Below, piece after piece: positions 20,445 through 31,813 of a stretch of DNA of 64,000 nucleotides. Position 1 is the first letter of the stretch, and each line of letters opens with the position of its first letter. Where the stretch lies: NCBI GenBank assembly GCA_010093515.1, contig MU001672.1, forward strand, positions 460,087 to 524,086, in the 5' to 3' direction. A program made the position numbers and the translations under genes. The notes below the pieces were generated by a model, which was not told the origin of the DNA, ran no database searches, and worked only from the letters and a program-made list of their open reading frames with translations. The stretch is from Lineolata rhizophorae. Taxonomy: Eukaryota; Ascomycota; Dothideomycetes; Lineolatales; Lineolataceae.

Positions 20445-22545
20445 AATGATGGCGGGACGCAGCCCGCGTCGGGTGTTGTGGTGTCGTGGTGCCTCGGAAG
20501 CACTACATCATGCGCGGCTTGACTGTGCCATGGTCCGGATGAGTCGGCTGGCCGCCGCTGAGCTTAGGCTAGGCCGGTAGGCACGGGAGCAGGGAGGGCA
20601 ATCAAACGAGTGCGCCGTCAGCAGCAGCAACACCAGCGACGCAGCGAGAGACGGAAGTTGATAGGACGCCGTAGGGCGAGTAGTGAGCAGCCCGTGACCC
20701 GGAAGCATCGGAAGCCAGGGGAGGCGCGGAGGGCGAAGGCGAGGCGGTACGGCTTGCACTCGAGCAAATGAAAACAGCGTCCATGTACGCACAACAAACC
20801 ACTCAGAACGCCAAGCCGAGAGTCGGGCGTCGTCCAAAAGGATGGAACAACGGGGAGCACGACAAGGAGTACATGCTCGGTACGACGGCAACGTTTGTCG
20901 CGCGGCAGCCGCACGTCCGACGGCGCTGCACGAGAAATTGAACGTCGCGCGCGGGGTCACGTTGAGCAGCGGCGAGGCCCGTGGAAGGCCAAAGTACCAT
21001 GTACCTACATACTACCACGTAGCGCGAGCGCAGCAGGCAAACCACGCCGGCCAGCTGGTTTGCCCTGGCGGTTGCTCGGGCACAGCCACAGATGCGCTGT
21101 CCAGCCCGGTGATGTCATTAGCGAGCCTTGGCCCTCGCGACACACGTACCTACGGCAGGCAAGGAGGTGGTAGACCTTTAGGTAGCCAAGCAAAGCGAAG
21201 TCGAAACGTCAACACCCGATACGAGCGGCAGGGCGTTCACTTTCCGGTGGCTGGATACGACGTAAGGCGCAGCCCCGGCGCGAGGGAGTACATACCTACG
21301 TAGGAGGTACACGGGGCATGGACTTGGAAGCACGGCGGACCAGAGAGTGACAAAACGCCCACAACTCGTGTTTGCCGACGGTCAACTTTTCCGCAATTGC
21401 AGGCGCGTCAGACGCGCGCAATTTCCGGCCCAGGCTCCTCGCTCAACCTCCCTCTGCCCCCCTCCTCCCCCCCTTCCGGGGGTAGCCCGGCTCCAGCAGC
21501 CGCGCGCCGCACACCTCGCCCGCGAGTCGAGCCTCAACCGGACCCGTCCCGGGCGGAACAAAAAAGAGAAGGGGATCTTGACCTGGCGCAACAAGGCCAG
21601 AGCCGAACTTCGGACACGAGGCGCAGACCTGCCATCATAGGTACATACTACGACCGTACGCCCCGCCGCGGGGAGGCCCGCCGGCAACGACGGAGAGACA
21701 GAGAGAAAGAGCAAGAGAAAGGCAGAGAGGCAAGACTAGCAGCCGCACCGCACCCCCCAAAGCTCCCTCCGACGACGGAGCCGAGAAAAAAAAAAGGTTC
21801 CCTTGTTTGGCGGGGAGCTGCCAGCTCATCAACCCATCCAACATCCATGACCGCGGCGCGGCGCGGCGGCGGCGGCGGCGGGCGGCGGAGGGATTGAGCC
21901 TCGCATCCATGTCGCTGGGAATTTGCGCCGGGGGCGGAGGGGAGGGGGGAGGGGGTCAGAAGGAAGGAGAAGAGGGTAGTGGTGGGGGAGGTGGTGGAGG
22001 TGGTGTTCTTGCGATTTCTGCGGGGAGCGGGACCGGGGGAGGTGGGTGGGTGGGGAGCGGCAGATCGTGAGTGGACGGCTCAAGGATGGAAAGCGGCCCG
22101 CCGGGACCCCCCGTCGGGACCAATCAGACGCGAGCTTGACCGCCAGTTTGGGGCGAACTCCCGCAACGGCGCGAACCGTGTGTGCGTCCCGCGCGCTGCG
22201 ACAACCCCGACATGGATGCCGTAGGTGGTAGCTCCAAGAGATCTTATTTTTCTTTTTTTTTTTGACCGGGGGATCATTCCCCGGGTATTTTCCTCGAGGC
22301 GTGGAGTTGGTTGGGTTGCCGGCCGGGTGGCCCCCAGCTAGCGGGCTGGAGGGATGATGGGGACATGCGCCCTCAATGCTGATACCAAGACGGCCGTCGC
22401 GCGGTGGATGTAGCGCGGGCCTAGGTAAGGTGCTCCGTGAACATATGCGGCCCGTCCGTGTTTGCGGCGGCTCCACGGCCGCCGACGTACGGCGGACAAG
22501 GGCTCGCGCTCGCTACCCAAGGACTAGTAGCAAGTATGTGTGTAT

Positions 22546-22560
22546 GTACCTAGGTAGGTT
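22546..22560. promoter_or_regulatory. TACCTAGGTA-type palindromic motif
   Basis: The sequence GTACCTAGGTAGGTT contains a perfect 10-bp palindrome. Weaker relatives occur at several places in the same gene-free region and at about 6324-6344 and 43108-43122. Its role is unknown; it may be a protein-binding site or a dispersed short repeat. Confidence 0.4.
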
Positions 22561-24825
22561 TGGAGGGGAGCGGTGACGGGGGGAGCAATCGCTTTGCGCT
22601 TTCGCCCCCCTTCCAGCATCACACACTGTGATTCCATTCCCGGAAGTCATCACCGCCCGCGTCCCCTGCGAGATTTCCGAAGAGGAACGTTCTGGAAGCT
22701 GGCAATCATCACTCGTACCTCGCCTGCCTGCCTCGATCCGCAATTCGCGAGGTGGGAAGTCGACGACGAGTGAGCTCTCGACTCCGTGGGCGCGGCAGGG
22801 CCCAGTCCGGACCCTGTCCGGCGGGGTGCGCTGGGTGGGCTGGGAGCGCATGCGGGTGGTGGAGGTGGAGGCGGAGGTGGGTGGTGTCAAGCTTAGACAA
22901 GTGACAACGCATCGAACATGATTATTGCTCCTGCCGGCGGCGATGCGCCGCGCGAGCTGCCGCGTCCTCGCCGCCGCCGTCGCCGCCGCCCACCGTCCGG
23001 TCCGGGCGGGGGAAAAGGGCTCTCATCCATTTCCCTTTCAACCTTGGCCCGAGCCTGTCTTCTTCCGTTTTAGGCGTCGCCGGCGTCGGGCCCGCGGACG
23101 GATGCCATCGTCACGGCGCATCTAGCCCGGCCTTTCCATCCACGGACGGCGAGAGTGAATGGCACGCTGCGTTGCCCTATGGCCGGCGGCCGGAGGTGGG
23201 AGCGCGGCGCGCAACCGACTCCCGTCTCACTGGGAGGACCGAGGCCAGCGCATCCCGCTCGAACGCCACGAACTGCTGAGTGGTGGGCTGGGCCCAGCTC
23301 GTGCTTCCTCTCGCTCGGCAAGGCGTGCACTGCGGCGTGGCGCGGCGGCGGGCGGCTGGGCCGTGCGGTCCATCGTGGCCGTCTCGGTTGACGGGACAGA
23401 GCGAGGCATCAGAGATGCAGCAGAGGGCCCGCGGGTCAGCAGCAGAAGGCAGATCCCGCCCGCCTTCAATCGCGTCCGAGTCCTATTTTCGGCGCAAAAG
23501 GACCGCCGGGGCAAACAAGACTCTCGCCAGATCCCTAGGGTAGAGAGCTCTGGTAGGTAGCCCCGCCAGCATGATGCTCTTCGCGCATAATAGTCTCCCG
23601 TGCCAGCTGGCAGACTCGATGACGCCTCGCGCCCGAGCTCTCGCCGAAGCTCCCGGGCCCGGATTGCCTCTCGATTGCGGATTGCGCAAGACGAAAAAGC
23701 AGGTCGGCGAGCGGGACGCCCATCCATTTTGGCCCTTCTTGCTTCGTCCTTCCCGCTGATCTCTCTCTCGCGCGCGCGCGTGCGCTCGCGCTCGCGCTCG
23801 GTGGCGCCGTCGCCGCGGCGCCGATGCTGGGAGGGCTCGGGGCTACCTAGCCCTGTGCAGCTCTCGCTGCTGTTTTGATGCTAGCGGCGAAGACACGTAG
23901 CAGCCCGGGATGCATGACTGACGCAGGACCAGCTGCACCAGCCCACCGGCCTGCACCCTCCCCCAGGGCGCCGGCAGATAGAAATTTCGCGGAAAACGAT
24001 AGGTCGGGGGGAGCGAAAGGGAAGGAGGTAGGAAAGCAATTGTCCCGGCTGGCGGGCGCGCACAAACCGGCTCGCGGAGGGCTTTTCGTTTTCGCATTTC
24101 GATTTTCACTCTCTGTTCTGTTGCTTCCAGTCTCATTTGCTTTCTTCGCCGCCGTCGTCGTCGTCCGTTCGTTGCCGCAACCACTCGTCCTTGCTTAGCT
24201 TGCTCGCTACACGAAGCGAGCGGGACGGCTTCGCATCGCGCGAGGAGAGGAAGAATAAAAAATAAAAAAACAAAACAAAATAAAAAGAGACCGAGAGCCG
24301 CGCGCGAGTCGCTCGCGTCTCGCACCCACAAAAGCCTAAAAAAGAACGAGCTCCGCCGGCGGCGGCCCGCCCTCGCAGCAAGCAGCCGCAGCACGCACAC
24401 ACATACTCCGTACCCACGCACGAGACAGACCGTCTCAGGGCGCAGCCGGTCCGTCCCCGCCGAGCAGTCCCCTGGGCCGGGATCCAGCGTTTGCAGAGAC
24501 CGGCGAAGTCAGTGCAAGCCCCAGGACGCTCCGCGCCCGCGCCCCCCGAGACGACGCGGCGGCGCGGGAAAGCATTGACCCTGTTTGGGCGCCCTCTCAC
24601 CGCCTCGCCCGCAAGTTGTCGCGGGCGTTCGAAAAGGAATAAAAGAGGGAGGCTTGCTTGCGGGCTTCGTCTGGCCCGCTCGGTCAATTCTTGGTTCATA
24701 TATCGGACACGCCCGCAGCTCGGACGTGGGCGCCGCCTAACAGTGCCAGCGAGGACAGGGACGCGATGCGTTGTTGTCTGGAGGCTCGAGTGCTGCCGCC
24801 CTCGCCCTCCCAGCCACCGGCCCGA

Positions 24826-24897
24826 AGCAGCAGCAGCAGCAGCGGTAGCAGCAGCAGCGGCAGCAGCAGCAGCGGCAGCAGCAGCAGCAGCAGCAGT
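24826..24897. repeat. AGC triplet repeat with GGC/GGT interruptions
   Basis: About 24 triplets, mostly AGC with regularly placed GGC or GGT. A plus-strand frame at 24658-24969 reads it as poly-Ser followed by an acidic DDSGCASDNDDND tail and a stop; this could be a small upstream open frame, but nothing else supports it. Confidence 0.85.
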
Positions 24898-25168
24898 GCA
24901 AGCGACGACAGCGGCTGCGCCAGCGACAACGACGACAACGACGTGCGCCTCATGAGTGACGTCTGCTAGCCCTGGGCCCGGGTTCCTCTTTTCTACCCCT
25001 TGACGAAGAGCCGGCGCGCCCCCCCGACTCGCCCCCGGGCCTTCGATTGGCCCGTTTGTAGAAAATCAGGCTGGCGTACAGTAGCGAATGGGAGGCCCTT
25101 TTTCGTGTGAACAATCCGTACAATTGTCCTGCCGTCTGTCTTGACTACTGTTTCGAGGTACTTGCTAC

Positions 25169-25272
25169 GCACGCACACACATACACACATACACTCACTC
25201 ACTCACTTACACACTCACACACTCACGCTTACACACACACTCACACACACACACACATACACAACGCACACA
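25169..25272. repeat. CA-rich dinucleotide/tetranucleotide repeat
   Basis: CA dinucleotides mixed with CTCA and CATA units (cacacacatacacac, actcactcactcac), about 100 bp and nearly free of G on the plus strand. It lies 1.2 kb upstream of the 14-3-3-like gene. Confidence 0.85.
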
Positions 25273-26478
25273 CCACCCTTTCTGCCGGGCCAGACGGGAC
25301 GGGGTGAGCCGCGCGCGAGATCCCTGCCAAGGCCTGGCTGGCAGTCGCGAGTGCCCGATGCGTGCGCCATCCGATCGACTCAGGCACTAACAGCACATCA
25401 GGTTCTGCAGCTCATAGATCTGGCGTTGGCTCTCTCTATTGCTTCTCTGTCCATATATCTCCTCGCCTCGAGCACCTTGTACAATACCCGAGTCCAGACC
25501 TGCCCTTGTGGGTGTGCGCGCCCAAAGATACCTCTGTTGCTTGTACCAGTACTTCGGATACCTTGTCACTTCCCCAGAGGCTGCACGTACAGCTGTCTCA
25601 TCACTCTCCCATTGTAATATCACAATTTTTTTTGCCCTCCCAGCACCGAGAAAGAAAGAGAGACACTCCACCCGATCTAGATTGGGCATTCCGTAATCCT
25701 TACGTCCTCATCTCTATCCGACCTTGCTTCCCTGCAGAGCTCCCAAGAGGCGGCTCAGGAAAGAGTCCCAGAGAGCAAATCAAAAACACCCCGAACGCAC
25801 GGTCTCCCTGGGTCCGCAGAACGCACCAATACCTCGTCGAGCTGCCCGTCCCGCCGGCGAGCTACCGCAGGCCCGGTCTCACAGGCACCAGACTACCCGC
25901 CCGCAAATTTCCCTAGGGCTTCCCGTCACTGGTCTGCGCCTGGGGGGGGAGGAAGGGGGGCGCGAAGCGTCATCTGTCGCCCCGGGCGACTCGAATGGTA
26001 CGCCGATTTTCACTTTTTTTCTGCTTCACGTTACTTGCCCGTCCGGTCCCCGTATCGCCCATTGTATTGGCACGTAGCTCCTCTTTTTTTTTCATTTTTT
26101 TTTTTTTCACCTTGCGCGGAGACGAATTGGACGCAAAACGACGCCGGGGCTCCCGTGTGGAAAAAACGGAGGCAGACGCGCCGGGCATCGGGCTGGTCGC
26201 AGCCAGGTGCCCTGCCTAGCTCGCTGCGGAGATGCCGCCTCCCTGGGCAGCGATCAGCCGCCATTGTCCTTTTCTCCGGCGCTTCGAGAAGGAAATTCAC
26301 TCGGAGCGCCACAAGGCGGCTGCATGTGATTTTGGATATTGCACGGTTTCCTCCATCTGTTCATATAATTCACTTTTTTTTTGGGTTGTGTGTGAGTTTC
26401 ATTTGGAGAGGGATATTTCAGCTGACATGCGAGCCTTTCTCCCTCTCCCTCCCTTTTCCTACAGCATGACCATCCTCC

Positions 26479-28259
26479 ATGGCATCATCCGATGTCGACC
26501 AGAAATTCCTCGGCCGCCTCGCCCGGCTCACTGAGAGGACGAACCCGCTGCTCTCCTCGGGCCTGTACCAGCTGCTGGGCCTGTCGGTGCTTCTGGCCCG
26601 CCGGCTGGTGCGCGCCCGCAAGCTTCGCAAGCTCGACACGAGCCGCGACACCAAGTCGCTGCAGCTCTACCATCACATCCTTTGGCTGTCACGCGAAGGG
26701 CTGTCCATCCTCGAGATCTGCGTGCTGCCGTCGGCCCAGGACGGCCAGCACGGCCCGGAGCTGAGGGTCCTGGCCATCAAGCTCCGCGCCTCCTTCTACC
26801 ACATCTTTTGCCTCTTCCACAACCAGCCGCCCATCTCGAACATCACGCTCCCGCGCGGCGCGTCGCCGGGCGGAGCCACGGGCGCCAGTGCTGCAGGCGG
26901 AGCGGCGGCGGCGGCTGGAGGATCTCCGCGCAGCCCTCGAGGCAACAACGGGCGGCGGCAGCAGCAGCAACAGCAAGCGGCTGCGGCAGCGAGCGGCCAG
27001 GGAAATGTCTCTCCTGGCGGCGGCGGCGGCGGTGGTGGTGGCGGCCGCACACGAGCCGCCACCCTCCGCGACACCATCCCATCCATCACATCCGAAGCAT
27101 CCTACCTCACGAATCCATACGCGCACACGGCGCCGCTGACATCGCCTCCGCCGGGCCTCAGCCTGCCGCCGGGCTTCTCCCCCTCGGCCCACATCCCGTT
27201 CCAGTACCAATACCCGTCGACGGCCTCGTCCTTCATCCTGCCGGCGCTCAACTACCTCCCGCTCACGACGACGCACTTCACCAACGCGTCGGCGGCGGCG
27301 GCGGCGGCGCTGCCGGGCTCGCACCCGCTCCGCCTCTCCGTCGCCCTCGAGCACGCCGCCTTCCTCTGGGACTGCCTGCACGACCACAACGCGGCCCGGC
27401 GGCTGGCCCGGGCCGCGATCCGCGACGTCTACCGGGCCCAGGAGGACATGGACGACGCCGAGTTCGAGGACGCGGCCGAGATGGTCACCGTCCTCGGCCG
27501 CGTCATGAAGCGCAAGAGCTGGGAGGGCACCCCCCGCGTCGGGCCCGGCTCCGCCGCCAGCCCCGCCAGCCCGGACCCGGCCCAGCCCGCCCACGCCGCC
27601 CCCGCGTTCGGCCTCGAGGCCGAGCCCATGAGCCCCTCGGCCATGATGGCCGCCGCCGCCGCGCCGAGGGGCAATCCGGCGAGCGGCGGACACTCCAACG
27701 GCAACGGCGCCGCGGTGCCGCCGAGCCCGTCGGCTGCGTACGGCGGCGGCGGCGGCGGCGGCGGCTCGGCCAGCGCGACGGGCCGCGGTCGAAGCCGCAG
27801 CGGGAGCGGGAGCGGCGGCGGCGGCGGCGTCGCCTCATCTTCGAGGAGCCAGCACCAGCACCAGCAACAGCAGCAGCAACAGCATCATCATCACCACCAG
27901 CACAACCCCCACCGGCGCCACCACCACCACAGCGCCAGCGCCAGCGCCACCAGCCCCGCCGGCACCGCGCCCGCCCCCGCCGACCAACCCCGCCCCTCCA
28001 CCACGCCCACCTACTCGCCCGCCGCCCCCGCCGCCCTCCAGCACCAGCAGCGCACCCCGCCCACGCCCGCCAGCCCCGCCGCGCCGCGCGAGCACAGGCG
28101 GCACCAGCGGCCGCAGAGCGGGAGCGGCAGCGGCAGCGGCAGCGCGAGCGGCGGCGCGAGCAAGGAGTCGACGCCGCGGGCGGGGGCGGGGGCGCAGGCG
28201 CAGGCGCGGAGGGGGAGCGGGAGCGGGAGCGGCGGCGGGAGCAAGGAGAGCACGCCGCG
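26479..28259 (+). CDS. Divergent 14-3-3-like protein, C-terminus lost in gap
   Basis: Begins MASSDVDQKFLGRLARL at 26479. The first 120 residues are helical and conserved-looking, with SLQLYHHILWLSREGLSILE and ELRVLAIKLRASFYHIF. After a Gly/Gln-rich insert, residues about 285-350 read HPLRLSVALEHAAFLWDCL, then ARRLARAAIRDV and MVTVLGRVMKR, which fits the last helices of 14-3-3 proteins (HPIRLGLALNFSVF region). So this is a 14-3-3 fold with a large loop between its two halves. True 14-3-3 proteins bind phosphoserine partners; whether the binding groove survives here is unclear. From about residue 360 on, the protein is disordered and rich in Gly, Ser, Pro, Gln and His. The frame is still open where the assembly gap starts, so the true end is unknown. 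A splice-acceptor-like CTACAG at 26464 suggests an intron in the leader. Confidence 0.75.
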
Positions 28260-28739
28260 NNNNNNNNNNNNNNNNNNNNNNNNNNNNNNNNNNNNNNNNN
28301 NNNNNNNNNNNNNNNNNNNNNNNNNNNNNNNNNNNNNNNNNNNNNNNNNNNNNNNNNNNNNNNNNNNNNNNNNNNNNNNNNNNNNNNNNNNNNNNNNNNN
28401 NNNNNNNNNNNNNNNNNNNNNNNNNNNNNNNNNNNNNNNNNNNNNNNNNNNNNNNNNNNNNNNNNNNNNNNNNNNNNNNNNNNNNNNNNNNNNNNNNNNN
28501 NNNNNNNNNNNNNNNNNNNNNNNNNNNNNNNNNNNNNNNNNNNNNNNNNNNNNNNNNNNNNNNNNNNNNNNNNNNNNNNNNNNNNNNNNNNNNNNNNNNN
28601 NNNNNNNNNNNNNNNNNNNNNNNNNNNNNNNNNNNNNNNNNNNNNNNNNNNNNNNNNNNNNNNNNNNNNNNNNNNNNNNNNNNNNNNNNNNNNNNNNNNN
28701 NNNNNNNNNNNNNNNNNNNNNNNNNNNNNNNNNNNNNNN
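28260..28739. other. Assembly gap (480 N)
   Basis: A run of 480 undetermined bases begins inside the low-complexity tail of the 14-3-3-like gene, after repeated GGGAGCGGGAGC units, and ends in a C run followed by a T run. The gap probably marks a collapsed or unsequenced repeat, and its printed length may be an estimate. Confidence 0.98.
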
Positions 28740-29154
28740 CCCCCCCCTTTTTTTTTTATTTTTTGCCTTTTCTGTGCGCGCTATAATTCCTTCGAGACTT
28801 CATTTGCGCACGGAAACCAGTACATGTACTTAGTACATTGTTGTTTGGGTAAAGGGTGTTTGCCGGCTTGTTCTTCTACGTAGCTCGGCCCCGTAAATAC
28901 ATTGCTGTTGGTATCACTGCTGCCAACTTGAGGTGTTTCATGCCGTCCACTCGATCGGCATGCCGGCCCTTACGAGACGTCGCTAAGAGCCACGCAGTCG
29001 ATAGCATCTGGGCCTGGCTATTTCGCGAGTTGATGGGACACGTTTAACGTTTCATACCAGTCTCTCTCTCAGTAGTATAATTCGAAAATGGGTCTATCTA
29101 GAAAACCTCCCTCGCTGTCTAAAAACCGGAGTCCGAAGTCGGCAAACCTGGCCA
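28740..29154. other. Intergenic after the gap
   Basis: This begins with poly-C and poly-T and then ordinary sequence without a supported gene. It should include 3' untranslated sequence of the aldolase gene and perhaps of the 14-3-3-like gene. Confidence 0.5.
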
Positions 29155-30661
29155 TCAACGCCCATACGGCCCCGTCATCTTCGCTCCGCCGCCAGACTCT
29201 CCCTTCGCGGCAGCAAGCGCGGAGGCAAAGTAGGCCGGGATGGCAATCATATCCGCGGCAACCGAGACCTACGAAGAAGAAGAAAAAAATTCAGTCAAGC
29301 CAATCGGAGGGCCCCGCAGCTAACAAGGGTGCTCTCTCTCTCTCTCTTACCATATTGAAGCCCATTTCCGCGTACGTCCGGCCCTGCTGGCCCGAGGTGC
29401 AGTAGATGCCCGTGCGCTTGCCGGCCCTGGCTGCGGCGCCGAGGACGCGCGCGATGGCGTCGTGCAGCTCCGGCGCCATGGCGCCGTCGAGGATGGGGAA
29501 GCCGATGTTGTTGCCGAGGTCGAAGGGGCCGACGAGCAGGACGTCGACGCCGGGCACGCCGGCGATCTCGTCGACCTGGACGCGGCTTTCCATGTCAGCG
29601 GTCTGTGTCCTCGGGCGGGAACTCGACTACCAAGATGGAATCGGGAAAAAGAGAAAAGAAAAAAAAAAGAAAAAGCAATTCGGCTTGCAAGGGGGACACG
29701 GACGTTCTCGAGCGCCTCCTTGGTCTCGATCTGCACGACTGTCACGAGCGCGTCGTTGGCCTCCTGCAGGTACTCGGACGCGGTCGGCCCGGGGTTGCCA
29801 AAGGATGCCATGGGGAACGGAGAGCCGAAGCCGCGGGTGCCCTGCGGAGGGAACTTGGCTGAGGAGACGAGGCGGCGCGCGTCGTCGGCCGTGTAGAGAA
29901 GCGGGACGACCACGCCATGTGCACCAGCATCGAGAGCCCCTGTGCGATGAACCGTTAGCAGGATAGAGCAGGGCGTATATTGCAGGAATGAATGAAAACG
30001 ATACTCAATGCTTGAATAATGAAAAGGGGGCAAGTGGCCGTGAGTGGGTGGATTTAGACCTGGGACAACTGACTTTTCACCATCCAGGGTTCGTTGGCAG
30101 CAATTCGGACGACGGGACTGATATTGCAGCTGGAAATGGTGCCGACCGCTTCATGCATCTGGCCGTCTGCGACAACCCCCCAGGAATTAGCGGTGCGATT
30201 GCCAGGCTGAGGTGCAAACAAGCTTGTTTTGAGCGCGTGCCGCATCCCAGCGCATGCTACGCAACGGTTGCATTCACAGGTCATGAGAAAGTGGAAGTAA
30301 AAGTGAAAGTCAAGTGAAATGGGAGTGATTTTGGGCAGCCCACCATCGACGTTGCCATGTTCAGTGTCAATACAAATCCACTCAACTCCTGACCGGGCCA
30401 AAGTGCGGGAATGGCTTGACCCCGGCAGCATCTGCAAGTGAGCCTGTCAGCATTGGAGAGCGGACAGGAAGTGAGGTGACTGTTCAGTCGCTCTCAAAGC
30501 ACACGCAGCAATGGCATTTGGGCGCGAGCGTCCGACGTAGGTACAGCGCCACAAGTCATGCATATCACGAGGAGACTTCGACGCACCTGCCAGGCCCCGA
30601 ACGTGGGGCCACCCTTCTTGAGGGCTTTTTGGAGACGGTTCGCAGCTTGCATCATGGCCAT
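29155..30661 (-). CDS. HpcH/HpaI-family aldolase (2-keto-3-deoxy-L-rhamnonate / 4-hydroxy-2-oxoheptanedioate aldolase type)
   Basis: Class II aldolase that cleaves or forms 2-keto-3-deoxy acids with pyruvate. Six exons: 30661-30587, 30431-30344, 30166-30074, 29939-29704, 29602-29351 and 29268-29155, giving 260 residues, the normal family size. Joined motifs follow the family order: GAWQMLPGSSHSRTLARSG, WICIDTEHGNVDDGQMHEAV, VVRIAANEPWMVKRALDAGA, GTRGFGSPFPM, VVQIETKEALEN (metal-ligand Glu), DVLLVGPFDLGNN (metal-ligand Asp) and GFNMVSVAADMIAIPAYF. The catalytic His lies in DTEHGN. The junction between exons 4 and 5 is the least certain: donor GTCCGT is weak, and TADMESRVQ looks like a small insertion. 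The start could also be an ATG 6 or 9 bp downstream. It likely acts in sugar-acid or aromatic catabolism. Confidence 0.9.
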
Positions 30662-31396
30662 AACTTTTGATTTCTTCCTTGTTTCTCGGCCTGCCTTTAT
30701 ACGCCAGCCAGACGGAGTGGAAGGTTGGTCGAAACGTGGTGGAAGCCGGAACGTGGTAGGAGCCAAGTGAGCACTGCGGACAACGAGTGGTCTTCTCTTT
30801 TCTCCTCTCTCGCACTTCCCGGGCCCTTACTACCCGACCAACCCTAGCGGCCGCCGCGCTCCGGTTTATACTTCGCACGAGCTCGAGGGAGCTCCATCCC
30901 CGAGCGCCGGCACCCGGCTCAAAAGGCCCGACCGGCATCTGGCCGGCGGTGATGGTCGGGCTTCTCCCGGAGTTCTCTGCGCACTCATGCTACACCTTAG
31001 CAATGAAAAGGTGAACGTCAACGGGGATCCTTGCTAGGCAGATCGACAGACCTACCCGAACGGGAACAGGAACACGCGTGGGGCGGCGATCTCTTGCCCA
31101 CGGCCGTGACGCTCTCCCCACGCCCGTTACCCTTCGCGGGCGTGCGCGCCGCGCCAAGGCCCAACGGCGGAGTCGGGTCCGGGGCCCGGGACCAGCCCGC
31201 CAGCCTTTATCAGCGCCGGCGTACGGCTCTTGAGTGGTGCGAAAACACCCGCCAGGAACAGGACTCTTCCCCTCCGCGTCGCTCCAGTGGCGAGCAGACA
31301 AAGCACCTGGGCCGCCGGGGATAAGCCATAGGTAGACGCGCCCGTCGGTGGAAGGGGGAAACCCGCCTCCCCCTCCCCCTCCCCTTCCCTCCCCAT
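30662..31396. other. Intergenic, upstream of aldolase
   Basis: This spacer should hold the aldolase promoter and the 3' end of the glutaredoxin-like gene. I see no supported gene. Confidence 0.6.
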
Positions 31397-31813
31397 CTAG
31401 CCCCCCTTCTCCACCTCGTCCATCAACGCCTCGACCTGCGCCTCGCCGAACCTATGCATGAGCTTCTTCGTCGCCGCCGCCGTCGCCGTCGCCGCCGGCG
31501 CCCCTCCCGCGCCGCCCACGCGGTCCACGTGCACCACCGGCGCGTCGAACTCGTACAGCGCCTTCCAGCGCGCCTGCCCGGGGGCCATGACGTCCACCTC
31601 GGCGTAGGCGCAGCGCGGGCGCCGCGCCCGCACGCGCGACAGCACCGCCTTGGCCGCGTCGCAGAGGCCGCAGGGCGAGCGGGTGAAGAGCGTCAGGCGC
31701 GTGGTGGCGGCCGGGGCGCCGGTGCTGGCGCTGGCGCTGCTGGCGGCGGCGGAGGCGGAGGCGGAGGCGGCGGCCTTGGAGACCGCGCGTAGGAGCCGCT
31801 TGGTGCGATGCAT
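31397..31813 (-). CDS. Glutaredoxin-like protein (DUF836 family), possibly mitochondrial
   Basis: Single-exon gene of 138 residues. After an N-terminal region rich in Arg, Ala and Ser (MHRTKRLLRAVSKAA...), which could be a mitochondrial presequence, comes a thioredoxin fold: LTLFTRSPCGLCDAAKAVL holds a CxxC active site (CGLC, near residue 50), followed by YAEVDV, the substrate-side strand, and APVVHVD with the cis-Pro. The C-terminus has a helix typical of the family (yeast YDR286C-like). Such proteins are thought to be thiol-disulphide oxidoreductases; the substrate is not known. An Ala/Thr loop interrupts the fold near residue 110. The short length agrees with the family. Confidence 0.85.
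   Translation of the reverse strand: MHRTKRLLRAVSKAAASASASAAASSASASTGAPAATTRLTLFTRSPCGLCDAAKAVLSRVRARRPRCAYAEVDVMAPGQARWKALYEFDAPVVHVDRVGGAGGAPAATATAAATKKLMHRFGEAQVEALMDEVEKGG

Larger units (their letters stand above)
19201..26478. other. Seven-kilobase gene-free, microsatellite-rich region
   Basis: No open frame here looks like a protein I know. The long frames on both strands are GC-rich low complexity or translate homopolymers (for example Phe/Lys runs from the T and A tracts near 19640 and 19900). The region holds two AGC/AGT triplet arrays, a CA-type array, homopurine/homopyrimidine stretches, and repeated taggtaggt, tacctacgtagg and tacctaggtagg motifs (about 21001, 21147, 21289, 22421, 22546, 23552, 23843). 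A pyrimidine stretch and TTTTCCTACAG at about 26454-26464 look like the end of an intron in the 5' leader of the downstream gene. The likeliest reading is a long upstream regulatory and leader region of the 14-3-3-like gene, possibly with non-coding transcripts. Confidence 0.45.

Noticed and set aside
24658-24969. Poly-Ser open frame with an acidic tail
   Set aside because: It is mostly an AGC microsatellite; the acidic end is suggestive but there is no homology, splice or start support.
25169-25272. Telomere-like repeat
   Set aside because: The units are CA, CATA and CTCA, not TTAGGG/CCCTAA; it is an ordinary microsatellite.
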